The notes under the pieces were generated by a model. The model saw only the letters and a program-made list of their open reading frames with translations, was not told the DNA's origin and made no database searches. The translations under genes and the position numbers were made by a program. From assembly GCF_025642115.1 (NCBI RefSeq), contig NZ_CP106753.1, forward strand, positions 1,573,501 through 1,637,500: a DNA stretch of 64,000 bases. Reading direction: 5' to 3'. Source of the DNA: Chitiniphilus purpureus. GTDB lineage: Bacteria > Pseudomonadota > Gammaproteobacteria > Burkholderiales > Chitinibacteraceae. Shown here one piece after another: positions 27,088 through 35,248 of the stretch (position 1 is its first letter; the number at the start of each line of letters is the position of its first letter).

Positions 27088-27942
27088 TTAATTCCTAATG
27101 CCCAGGCATGTTGTTGCGCTAAAGGTGTTTGCATATGCTATATAACCGGGGTCCTTTGGGGGAAATTTCCAGCTTTTAATGAATTGCTTTAGTGATTCGT
27201 TGTCGGGGTTTTCACCTAGTATTACCCATGCACCAGATAAATAGGCTGCGCCATAATTCATTCTTGTTTTTTTGTCCAGTAGCAAATTCCAGCACATGGC
27301 TTTCCTCATTTTTTCCACATCAATGCTCGGAGGCGGGGGAGTCTCATTTTTGGCAAGGGAGCGCATTAAGCGCAATGCAGGAACGTATTCCTTTTTTAAT
27401 ACTTCAATAAATAAGTTGTAGTCTCCCCCTATCTCCCCTGGTTTGGGGAGTTGAGATGCTTGGTAGAGGCATGCGAAGTGTTTTTTATTTGCCCCAATCT
27501 TTACCAGCTTCTCGATGCGATCCCAGCCCCAACTCTTTATTTCTTCCCAGCTATATGTATTTATAGATAGGGCCAGAATACTGCAGCCGGCGGAAATGTC
27601 GCCTTGCTCGCCGCGCCTTGTCAAATCCTCAAAAACTGATTTGGTATGTGGGCCGTGTATTATTGCCTGCTCTTCGAGATCAAAGATCTGTAGCAATGCT
27701 GAGGCAGGTGCAAATCCCCGTTTGCTTAGCTCTTCAAAAAATGCCTTGCGCCTCTTTTCGTACCCTTCTCCGTAGAAAAGATCGGAGGGTCGATAGCGCA
27801 TATCAATTTCATTGAATGCAATGATTTCTTCTTTTTCACTCAACGATTTTATTGTCGGGCTGTTCTTTGGATGCATTGTGCCGGTTGAGCAGCCTGCGAG
27901 TGAAAATATGATGCAATATCTCAAGAGCCAACTGATATTCAT
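27088..27942 (-). CDS. Lipoprotein of a three-member paralogous family (copy A)
   Basis: A 284-residue predicted lipoprotein. MNISWLLRYCIIFSLAGC gives a lipobox with C18; AGGAAA lies 6 nt before ATG 27942. The mature part shares long blocks with copy B: EIDMRY-PSDLFYGEGYEK, FFEELSKRGFAPASALLQIF and DKKTRMN-GA-YLSGAW. Alternating alpha-helical blocks with conserved G, A, L and Y resemble Sel1-type repeats, though no canonical repeat is clear. It is followed 5 bp later by the IS-split MSNLL gene, the same order as copy B and its short frame. The function is unknown; periplasmic immunity lipoproteins of this size exist, but there is no proof here. Confidence 0.75.
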   Translation of the reverse strand: MNISWLLRYCIIFSLAGCSTGTMHPKNSPTIKSLSEKEEIIAFNEIDMRYRPSDLFYGEGYEKRRKAFFEELSKRGFAPASALLQIFDLEEQAIIHGPHTKSVFEDLTRRGEQGDISAGCSILALSINTYSWEEIKSWGWDRIEKLVKIGANKKHFACLYQASQLPKPGEIGGDYNLFIEVLKKEYVPALRLMRSLAKNETPPPPSIDVEKMRKAMCWNLLLDKKTRMNYGAAYLSGAWVILGENPDNESLKQFIKSWKFPPKDPGYIAYANTFSATTCLGIRN

Positions 27943-28021
27943 TGAGTTTCCTGTTGGGGTAGGGGTGTTGAAATGCAAAGTGCTTCGATGAAGGTGAATC
28001 ACCTCCAAAAAAACAAATGGG

Positions 28022-28135
28022 CTACGCCGTGTTACGATACTCGGGATTGTATAGCCATCCATAATTTCCAACCGGCATTTGCAACCAGCTCATTTGAAGT
28101 GGCGACAGGTTGTTTTCTGAAAGAAGATCACTCAT
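28022..28135 (-). CDS. Short frame related to the IS-split gene (37 aa)
   Basis: It starts at ATG 28135, overlapping the stop of lipoprotein B by ATGA. MSDLLSENNLSPLQMSW matches MSNLLSESDLLLIQKSW of the gene at 27082. After residue 17 the two diverge and this frame stops at 28022. It is most likely a truncated duplicate left by recombination rather than a functional peptide gene. Confidence 0.45.
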   Translation of the reverse strand: MSDLLSENNLSPLQMSWLQMPVGNYGWLYNPEYRNTA

Positions 28136-28995
28136 TTTGTTTTTCCTCTAATATCCAAGCATTTTGTTGCACTAAAAGTGTTGGCATATGCCAGATATTC
28201 ATTTTTCTCTAGCGGTAATTTCCAAGAGTTGGTGAATTTTTTTAGCTGGATGTTTTGAGGGTTTTCGTTTAATAATACCCATGCCCCCGATAAATAAATG
28301 GCGCCATCATTCATCCTTGTTTTTTTATCAAGCAATAAAGCCCAGCATATTCTCTCCTCCATTTTTCTTGCATTTATATTCGGAGGTGGAGGCTCCTCAT
28401 TTTGGGCGATAAAACTAATTAACTGCAGTGCGGGTATGTATTCTTTTTTTAATACTTCAGTAAAGAGATTGTAGTTACCTCCCACTTTCCCTGGTTTGGG
28501 GAGTTGTGAATTTTGGTAGAGGCATGCGAAGTGTTGTTTCTCTGCCCCAGCCTTCACTAGTTTCTCAATGCGATCCCAGCCCCAACTCTTTATTTCTTCC
28601 CGGCTATATCTATTTATAGATAAGGCCAGAATGCTGCAGGCAGCGGAAATGTCTCCTTGTTCGCCCCGCCTTATCAAATCCTCAAAGACAGATTTGGTGT
28701 GTGTGCCGCGAATCATTGCCTGCTCTTCGAGATCAAAGATCTGTAGCAATGCTGAGGCAGGCGCAAATCCCCGTTTGCTTAGCTCTTCAAAAAATACCTT
28801 GCGCCTCTTTTCGTACCCTTCTCCGTAGAAAAGATCGGAGGGCCCATAGCGCATATCAATTTCATTGAATGCAATGATTTCTTCTTTTTCACTCAACACT
28901 CTTGTGGCTGGGCTGTTCTTTGAATGAGTGGTGCTGGCTGAGCAGCCTGCAAGTAAAAATATGGTGCAATATATTAGAAAATGGCCTGTATTCAT
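28132..28995 (-). CDS. Lipoprotein of a three-member paralogous family (copy B)
   Basis: A 287-residue close paralogue of the 27088 gene. MNTGHFLIYCTIFLLAGC has the lipobox with C18. The blocks DLFYGEGYEKRRKVFFEEL, PASALLQIFDLEEQAMIRG and KSVFEDLIRRGEQGDIS are nearly identical to copy A, showing a recent tandem duplication. The C-terminal third is more diverged (ICWALLLDKKTRMNDGAIYL, SATKCLDIRGKTK). The ribosome site is weaker (AAAGG about 9 nt away). The stop overlaps the short MSDLL frame. Confidence 0.75.
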   Translation of the reverse strand: MNTGHFLIYCTIFLLAGCSASTTHSKNSPATRVLSEKEEIIAFNEIDMRYGPSDLFYGEGYEKRRKVFFEELSKRGFAPASALLQIFDLEEQAMIRGTHTKSVFEDLIRRGEQGDISAACSILALSINRYSREEIKSWGWDRIEKLVKAGAEKQHFACLYQNSQLPKPGKVGGNYNLFTEVLKKEYIPALQLISFIAQNEEPPPPNINARKMEERICWALLLDKKTRMNDGAIYLSGAWVLLNENPQNIQLKKFTNSWKLPLEKNEYLAYANTFSATKCLDIRGKTK

Positions 28996-29055
28996 TGAGT
29001 TGCCTTTGGGGCGGGGGTGTTTAAAATGAAAGTGCTTCATTTGCATGTCAAGATA

Positions 29056-29493
29056 TCAATATTGATTTGGTTTTTGATCAATTGAACTGTGAACGATCTT
29101 GCCAGCCAGAATGCCTTGCTTCAATTCGGCAATCACGCTATCGCCCTGCCCGAACGGCGTAACAATATCGATCAGCCACACATGCCCACCGCCTTTCCAC
29201 TCGTGCGGCGCCAGCCGGGTCTGGCCTTGCTGTAGCCGGGCATGCACCTCGTCCGAGACGAGGGCCCAGCTCACATAGGCGAACGGCATCTTGTCGTTCA
29301 TGAACAGCCGGCACTGGTCGAGGATCAGCGCGGGCTGGACCGCCCAGTCCAGGTCGGCCAGCGTCAAATGCTTTTTCTGCTCGTCGCGGCCGAACAGCCA
29401 GGCGACCGGGCCGAGGGTGGGCATGCGCTCGAACGCGGCCTGGGCGTATTGCAGCATCTGTTGCATATCCGGGTTGGATTTGCCTTCACTCAT
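29056..29493 (-). CDS. HlyC-type toxin-activating lysine acyltransferase (copy 1)
   Basis: A 145-residue protein that matches the HlyC family: LGPVAWLFGRDEQKK (27-41), CRLFMNDKMPFAYVSWALVS (61-80), APHEWKGGGHVWLIDIVTPFG (95-115). HlyC enzymes move acyl groups from acyl-ACP to lysines of RTX toxins. The catalytic Asp is present (D109 in WLIDI). The usual His of the LGH-V-W motif is Pro (P29) in both complete copies, so classic catalysis is doubtful. It is about 87% identical to the copy at 32632 over the first 125 residues. No toxin gene adjoins it. Confidence 0.8.
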   Translation of the reverse strand: MSEGKSNPDMQQMLQYAQAAFERMPTLGPVAWLFGRDEQKKHLTLADLDWAVQPALILDQCRLFMNDKMPFAYVSWALVSDEVHARLQQGQTRLAPHEWKGGGHVWLIDIVTPFGQGDSVIAELKQGILAGKIVHSSIDQKPNQY

Positions 29494-29497
29494 TGTT

Positions 29498-30364
29498 TCA
29501 CCTCTGAACGTTTACACAGTCCATTCTCCGCACAACGGCGACATTCCCAATATCCAACCAATTCCATTCCTGCTTCTTTCTTTCGGCAAAATCATCCCCT
29601 GCATGTACAGACAATGAGGCCATTTCCCCTGCATGCGCAAAACGGATATTTTGTTTACCTCGAAATGCAGCGCCCTTCAAAGTCCAACAGAGTATCTCAT
29701 CAAAATTGTCTTCTGGCTTAACCTTTTTTGCATCCAAAGCAGCCCTAACCCCGTGAATTGAAAAGATATATCCAGCCTTGGCAGCCGCCAGTTCATACGC
29801 TTCTGCCTCCACGTTTCTATCATTCTCTTGCAAGAAATGTGCAGCATAGGCTTGACAGATAAGATGCCCCTGCTTCGCCCCAGCCAACGTCAGAGCCAAC
29901 GCCTCATCTTTCTGTGACTGTGTCAGCTGAAATTTTGACCATGCAATCGGAAAAATAGCGCAAGCAGATGGCAAATCACCGTTGCGAGCAGCAGCAAATA
30001 ACGGATGAAAAACCGAATGGTCAAGAACGTGAACTCTTTTCTCGAAATCAAAGGAATTAAGCACTGCAACAGCTGGAAGGTAACCCCGCTTCGCCAGCTC
30101 AGAAAAATAGGTTTTTCGCCGTAGCGAATAGCCATTACCGTTAAAATTAATCGAAGTATTATACAGCTGATCACCATAGAGCTCATTATGAAACATCAGC
30201 TCCTCTTCCTGCGTCAGTGGACCAGCCCTCCATTTAATTTTTTTAGCATCAATTTTTGGTGGCGGCGCACAGCCAATCAAGAAGAAAATCAACACAAAAA
30301 TGGGTACAAAAATCTGCGGGAAGTTCAAAATTAAGGCCTCAACATACTGATAAAAATTGTACAA
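29498..30364 (-). CDS. Lipoprotein of the paralogous family (copy C, diverged)
   Basis: A predicted lipoprotein of up to 288 residues with an unusually long hydrophobic leader ending FVLIFFLIGC (C32). The start is uncertain: the frame opens at TTG 30364 without a clear ribosome site. NGNGYSLRRKTYFSELAKRG and YLPAVAVLNSFDFEKRVH align with the DLFYGEGYEKRR...FFEELSKRG blocks of copies A and B, so it is a distant paralogue. A Sel1-like helical repeat region follows (AGAKQGHLICQAYAAHFLQE). It ends 4 bp before the HlyC-like copy 1 start. Confidence 0.65.
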   Translation of the reverse strand: MYNFYQYVEALILNFPQIFVPIFVLIFFLIGCAPPPKIDAKKIKWRAGPLTQEEELMFHNELYGDQLYNTSINFNGNGYSLRRKTYFSELAKRGYLPAVAVLNSFDFEKRVHVLDHSVFHPLFAAARNGDLPSACAIFPIAWSKFQLTQSQKDEALALTLAGAKQGHLICQAYAAHFLQENDRNVEAEAYELAAAKAGYIFSIHGVRAALDAKKVKPEDNFDEILCWTLKGAAFRGKQNIRFAHAGEMASLSVHAGDDFAERKKQEWNWLDIGNVAVVRRMDCVNVQR

Positions 30365-30400
30365 CGGTAAAAAAATTATTCTTTCAGCACAAAACCAAGC

Positions 30401-31333
30401 TCAATTGGCTTTCACCTTGAGATCAGCAAGTAATGCTTGGGCACCTGCATCACTGGCCTGGTGGCAGTAAAATCCCTGCGCAAACTTCCAGCGCTCCTCG
30501 ATGAAATACACCTTGCCTTTATCGAGCCGGACTTCCTCGATCTTCACCGGCGTTTCCAGCCGGGCGATGGTCGACATTTCGGTGTAATCGAGCTTGCGCA
30601 GGCCAGGCTCTACTTCAACCCGGCTGAAATAGCCGGCCGAGCCAACCGCGCGACGCATGCCATCGACGTAAAAGCCAGTGCTGATGTCGCCCCCCATCCA
30701 GCCTGCGCGGTAGAAATAGATCACCGATTTTTTCGGATTCGCTTCGAGCCGCAGTGTCTGGGCGGTTTGCTCGGGCGTGGCGGGTTGGGGCTGCGGTGCG
30801 GTGGCGCAAGCGGTGAGCAGCAGTGCGCTGCAGGTTCTTATATCTTCCGAGGCCGTCTCCAGCATAACTCTTTTGGAGATATAATCATCCATTGCGGGAA
30901 CGTCATCCGCAGCAAAAGGGGTTCTCGCCCCCTCACTCCACCCACCAAGCACTCGGTCGAGCAGCACATTACCGCCCATATCACCAATTGCATTTGCAAC
31001 CGCCCTCTTAAAACCCCCATCATTTAATATTTTCCCTGGCACGGTATCTGAGATATAAAACAACTCCCCACCAGAAGAGGCACTAACCCGCGCGGCAATT
31101 TGAAACCCAGGTACATTCCCGTACCAGCCACTATAAGGAATGGGATTTGCATTTGCCGACCATCCCTCCCCTGGGTGAACAGAAATACTGTCAAGTTGCC
31201 GCTGAAGATCACTCGTAAACCTGGCCAGCTGCGACTCAGACAGCACAGCATAAAATTCAATATTATTTAGAGAACGCCACGAATCCGCAAAATCAACAAC
31301 GGACTCCAGCGTCGAAACATCTATCGAAACAAA
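30401..31333 (-). pseudogene. DUF2846-type lipoprotein copy 1, fused out of context to an unrelated upstream fragment
   Basis: From about 30834 down to 30401 the sequence matches the DUF2846-like gene at 32169 (FYRAGWMGGDISTGFYVDGM, KVYFIEERWKFAQGF). The normal start (MKRVLILI) is missing; instead the frame runs in from a fragment opening after the stop at 31334 (WRSLNNIEFYAVLSESQLAR, GGELFYISDTVPGKILNDGG, DYISKRVMLETASEDI). The lipobox LLTAC therefore lies deep inside the protein. No good start codon or ribosome site was found. The upstream fragment could be an internal piece of a large secreted toxin (inference). Confidence 0.65.
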
Positions 31334-31855
31334 TCAAAGAATTTCACGCTTAGTCACCCCAAAAATCAAACAAAAACCCATAACAAAAATTGCATAAACT
31401 GCAAAGATACGAGCAATCAAAAAAATATAAAAATGATTATCGGCGGCTCGCTTAAGTTGCCATAACTGAAAATTTTTTCTTTCTACAAATTCACCAGTCT
31501 TTATATTTTTTGCTTGCACGATATATCTAACTCGCCCTTCCCCATCTCCGATCCACACCCACAGCACTTCAAATTGCCCGCCAACTTTCCATGGATCACA
31601 ACGAGCATACGCGCCAAAAGCAGCCCAATACCGATCAAAGTAAGCTTGTCCCCTAAATTGGTAAATTCGTTCGCGACTTTTTCCTTGCGGTGATCCACAA
31701 CTCAAAACCCCTATTTCTCGATGCTCTTCCCCAATTATTCTCGGAGGTTCCTTCGCAAGGAAGAAATACCCCATCAAATATGCCCCAGAAAACAACAACC
31801 CAACAAATACGCTTCTTGGTATCAGCCACAGGTATAGCTTTTTAGCCCATCCCAT
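31334..31855 (-). CDS. Small membrane protein of unknown function
   Basis: A 173-residue AT-rich gene. One membrane helix lies near the N terminus (about 14-34, FVGLLFSGAYLMGYFFLA), a soluble middle has cysteines in VLSCGSPQG and YARCDPWKVGG, and a second helix is near the end (about 146-166). I recognise no family. It shares the membrane-domain-membrane layout, but not obvious sequence, with the gene at 25251. Its stop is directly followed in the same frame by the chimeric DUF2846 region. The start codon has only a poor ribosome site (GAGATGGTATGGG). Confidence 0.55.
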   Translation of the reverse strand: MGWAKKLYLWLIPRSVFVGLLFSGAYLMGYFFLAKEPPRIIGEEHREIGVLSCGSPQGKSRERIYQFRGQAYFDRYWAAFGAYARCDPWKVGGQFEVLWVWIGDGEGRVRYIVQAKNIKTGEFVERKNFQLWQLKRAADNHFYIFLIARIFAVYAIFVMGFCLIFGVTKREIL

Positions 31856-32168
31856 ACCATCTCTCCAGCAAGCTCAAATTAGTCATAATCGTCACACTTC
31901 GACATAAGCACGATCTCATTTTAGATAATCTTGAATTAAAGATGTAATCAGTCAGCAACCAATGAATAGAAAGGCTTCCTTTGGCCTCGCTGAGACTTTC
32001 AGCGCAGTAACAAATGATAGGCGTGCCAGTACAGCTGAGCACACACAGACCCGACCCCACTTCTATTCAGCTAAAAAAACTTGCCACGCTGATTACATTT
32101 TTCATTCTATCTACATGCAGCCATGCGCCAACATTGCATGCCTGATCAATCGGTGCTGATACAAGTAT
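31856..32168 (-). other. Non-coding, AT-rich gap inside the island
   Basis: About 310 bp with no supported gene. Short frames on both strands lack ribosome sites. It probably contains the promoter for the 31855 gene. Confidence 0.35.
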
Positions 32169-32624
32169 TCAATCCACTCGTATTGTTAGCCCGGAAAACA
32201 ATGAATTGGCATCAGCCCTGCTGGCCTGTTGCCAATAAAACCCCTGCGCGAACTTCCAGCGCTCCTCGATGAAATACACCTTGCCTTTATCGAGCCGGAC
32301 TTCCTCGGTCTTTACTGGTGTTTCCAGCGGGGCAATGGTCGACATTTCGGTGTAATCGAGCTTGCGCAGACCGGGTTCCACTTCAACCCGACTGAAATAG
32401 CCGGCCGAGCCAACCGCGCGACGCATGCCATCGACGTAAAAGCCGGTGCTGATGTCGCCCCCCATTCAGCCGGCGCGGTAGAAATAGATCACCGCTTTTT
32501 CCGGATTCGCTTCAATTCGCAACGCCTGGGCGGTTTGCTCGGGTGTGGCGGGCTTGGGTTGCGGTGCGGTGGCGCAAGCGGTGAGCAGCAGTGCGCTGCA
32601 GATCAGGATCAGTACACGTTTCAT
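32169..32624 (-). pseudogene. DUF2846-type lipoprotein copy 2, interrupted by a TGA
   Basis: It starts MKRVLILICSALLLTAC (a complete lipobox leader, C17) 7 bp after the HlyC-like copy 2 and would encode 151 residues. At 32466-32468 a TGA replaces the TGG that encodes Trp in YFYRAGWMGGDIS of copy 1, so translation stops after about 50 residues. The rest is intact and ends LFSGLTIRVD. Both copies are thus damaged in different ways. The family is exported lipoproteins of unknown role. Confidence 0.8.
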
Positions 32625-32631
32625 GGCTGCC

Positions 32632-33069
32632 TCACAGTTCCACGGCTTGTTCGTTGATCCAGGCGTGGATCACTTGGTTGGCCAATGCGCTTTGCTTCAA
32701 ATCAGCCAGCACCGCGTCGCCCTGCCCGAACGGGATGACGATATCGATCAGCCACACATGCCCACCGCCTTTCCACTCGTGCGGCGCCAGCCGGGTCTGG
32801 CCTTGCTGCAGCCGGGCATGCACCTCGTCCGACACAAAGGCCCAGCTTACGTAGGCGAACGGCATCTTGTCGTTCATGAACAGCCGGCACTGGTCGAGGA
32901 TCAGCGGGGGCTGGACCGCCCAGTCCAGGTCGGCCAGCGTCAAATACTTTTTCTGCTCGTCCCGGCCGAACAGCCAGGCGACCGGGCCCAGGGTGGGCAT
33001 GCGCTCGAACGCGGCCTGGGCGTATTGCAGCATCTGTTGCATATCTGGGTTGGATTTGCCTTCACTCAT
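32632..33069 (-). CDS. HlyC-type toxin-activating lysine acyltransferase (copy 2)
   Basis: A 145-residue near-duplicate of the gene at 29056. The two differ at scattered positions (for example LDWAVQPPLILDQCR, IDIVIPFGQG) and mainly in the last 20 residues (QVIHAWINEQAVEL). As in copy 1, the expected active-site His is Pro in LGPVAWLF while the Asp in WLIDI is kept. It overlaps the GNAT gene by 8 bp, and AGGAGC lies 6 nt before the ATG. The order hlyD-like, GNAT, hlyC-like, lipoprotein suggests this copy is the ancestral arrangement. Confidence 0.8.
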   Translation of the reverse strand: MSEGKSNPDMQQMLQYAQAAFERMPTLGPVAWLFGRDEQKKYLTLADLDWAVQPPLILDQCRLFMNDKMPFAYVSWAFVSDEVHARLQQGQTRLAPHEWKGGGHVWLIDIVIPFGQGDAVLADLKQSALANQVIHAWINEQAVEL

Positions 33070-33553
33070 TATTTGCTCCTTGAGAATCCGGTGGCGGCAG
33101 CTGGGCGCTGTAGTTGCCGCCGATCATGTTGAATCCCATCCGGGTCAGCATCCTGCCGGTGCGCTCGGTCAGGTGGGCACTGCTTACCCCGATCTTGATC
33201 TCGGCCGCTCCCCGGTTCATCGCCCAGCGGCGGAATGCGAGGAGCAGCTTGGGTGCGGCGCTACTGCCGCGTGCCTTGGGTATCACGTACCAGGCGATGT
33301 TGTTGGCCACGCGGGCGTCGCTGAACCAGTATGTTTCGACCACGGCGAATAAAAAGCCCACCGGTACGCCATCCTGCTCGGCAATCAGGATGGCGTAGAT
33401 GCCACGGCGGTCTGCCAGATAGCGGGCAAGCATCGCCTCGACCTTGGTGCGCTGCAACGGCAAGCTGCGGTAGCGTGTTTCCGCATGCAGCATGCCTCCG
33501 ATTTCCAGCAGCTGTGGGATATCGGAAGGCTGGGCATTGCGTATCCGTATCAT
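33062..33553 (-). CDS. GNAT-family acetyltransferase
   Basis: A 163-residue single GNAT domain starting MIRIRNAQPSDIPQLLEI. FLFAVVETYWFSD and AWYVIPKARGSSAAPKLLLA give beta-4 and the acetyl-CoA loop, and GVSSAHLTERTGRMLTRMGF the C-terminal part. The substrate is unknown. The start lies 3 bp past the HlyD-like stop (TGACCATG), and the end overlaps the HlyC-like gene, so it belongs to the type I secretion unit. It might modify the same secreted protein as the HlyC partner (inference). Confidence 0.8.
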   Translation of the reverse strand: MIRIRNAQPSDIPQLLEIGGMLHAETRYRSLPLQRTKVEAMLARYLADRRGIYAILIAEQDGVPVGFLFAVVETYWFSDARVANNIAWYVIPKARGSSAAPKLLLAFRRWAMNRGAAEIKIGVSSAHLTERTGRMLTRMGFNMIGGNYSAQLPPPDSQGANNE

Positions 33554-33555
33554 GG

Positions 33556-34962
33556 TCAACGCTCCCGCACACTCTCAGTCGCATGCTGGATCAACGGGCT
33601 CAGGAAATACTCGATCACCCGCCGCTGCCCGGTCTTGATCTCCGCCGTCACCGCCATGCCCGGCGCCAATGGCAGGGTCTTGCCGTCGATGTTCATCGTG
33701 CGCCGCGCCAGCTTCACCCGTGCCTGGTAGATCAGCCCCAGCTTCTCGTCCGGGATCGCATCGCGGGTGACAGTGGCCACCTGGCCGTCGAGCAGCCCGT
33801 AGCGGGTGTAGTTGAAGGTCTCCACCTTCACCGCGGCGAGCTGCCCGGCGTTGACGAAGCCGATGTCCTTGTTTTCCAGCACCACCTCGGCTTCCACCTG
33901 GTCGGTGTGCGGCACCACCACCAGCAGCGGCTGTGCTTCGGTCACCACCCCACCCACGGTATGCACCGCCAGCTGCTGCACCACACCATCCACCGGCGCG
34001 GTCAGCCGCGTCTGCCGTTGCAGCCGTTCGGCTTTGATCACGTCCTGCCCGTAGGCATGCGCCTGTTCGCTCACCCGCGCCAGCGCATCGTGCTGGGCCC
34101 GGCGGAATTCGGCCCGGGTGGCTTCGCGCTGCTGGCGGTTGGCCAGGATGGCGGCGTCCAACTGCTTCAGCGTGTTGCGCTGGCTGGCCAGGTCCTGCTC
34201 GGTTTCGATGCGGGCCTGTTCCTTGTCCAGGTAGCCGTGCTTGGAGATGAAGTTCTTCGCCGCCAGGTCTTTGAAATCGGCCTCGCGCTGCTGCATCAGC
34301 GGCAGCGTCTGCTCCAGCTTGCGCACCTGGGCCTGGGTGGCGGCGTATTCGGCCTGTTTCTGGGTGGTGGCGGCATCCAGGGTGGCGAGCCTGGCTTGCA
34401 GTTCCTGCCAGCTGCTGTGCATTTCCGCCTGCTTGGCGGTGCGCCGGACGGCGTAGTCCGGGTGGCGGTGCAGTTGGGGATCATCGGCCAGGATGGGCGG
34501 GGCGCCGGCTGCCAGCGCGGCCAGCAGGGCCTGGGCCTTGCGCTGGTCCAGCCGCGCATCCAGCCAGGCGCTGTGGTGTTTGCTGGCGTCGGCACGGGCG
34601 AGGGTGGCGTCCAGCTCGATCAGCAGTTGCCCGGCCCGGACGTGCTGGCCATCGCGCACATGGATGGCGGTGATGACACCTGGCTCCAGCGGTTGCACCA
34701 CCTTGCTCTGGTTGGAGACCACGAGCTTTCCTGGTGCGACAGCGACGATGTCGATCTTGCCCAGGCAGGCCCACAGTACGGTGAGGGTAAGGAAGGCGAG
34801 CAACAGCCAGAGGGTGAGGCGGGCGGCGGGGTGGGGTGGGGATTCCTGCAGTTCCAGTGCGGCGGGCAGGAAGGCGCGTTCGGTGGCGAGGCGGTCTGGC
34901 GGGTCGGCATGGTGGCGGATCTGCCACGCGGCACGGCAGACCGCCCAGTGGCGCGCTGTAAG
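33556..34962 (-). pseudogene. HlyD-type type I secretion adaptor, apparently lacking its start
   Basis: Membrane-fusion protein of type I secretion. ERAFLPAALELQESP is followed by a membrane helix (LWLLLAFLTLTVLWACLG) and KIDIVAVAPGKLVVSNQSK, then a biotinyl-lipoyl half, a long coiled-coil hairpin, and the conserved end GMAVTAEIKTGQRRVIEYFL. The frame is open up to 34962, where TAG interrupts it, yet no ATG, GTG or TTG precedes the TTG at 34803, which would delete the cytoplasmic tail and part of the helix. The homologous N-terminal tail is present but unstarted, so the 5' end seems truncated. No ABC transporter gene lies upstream. Confidence 0.75.
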
Positions 34963-35248
34963 CTATTGCAGCGATTTGAAAAGTAATGAGGGCACTGGAG
35001 TGTGAAAAATGACAATTTGTGCGAGGCAGTATATTTATCGGCAAAGTGGCTGGTGCATTTGTAAGCATGTTGACGACGAGTGGCGGGGAGGCAGGCAGAC
35101 AAGCCGTGTTTCAAAGCGCCCCGCGCACGTGCTGTAACGCCGCATATCGGAAAGCGCTCCGCGCCTGTTTCACAGATAACTTACGAAAATGTGTCTCTGT
35201 AAAAAAGGTGCTATGGTCCCGCCTGCCATTCAATGACAACGGGTTGCC
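34963..35248. other. Divergent intergenic region
   Basis: About 290 bp between the truncated hlyD-like gene and the YdjC gene. No gene is supported. It marks the return from the island to chromosomal backbone. Confidence 0.4.
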
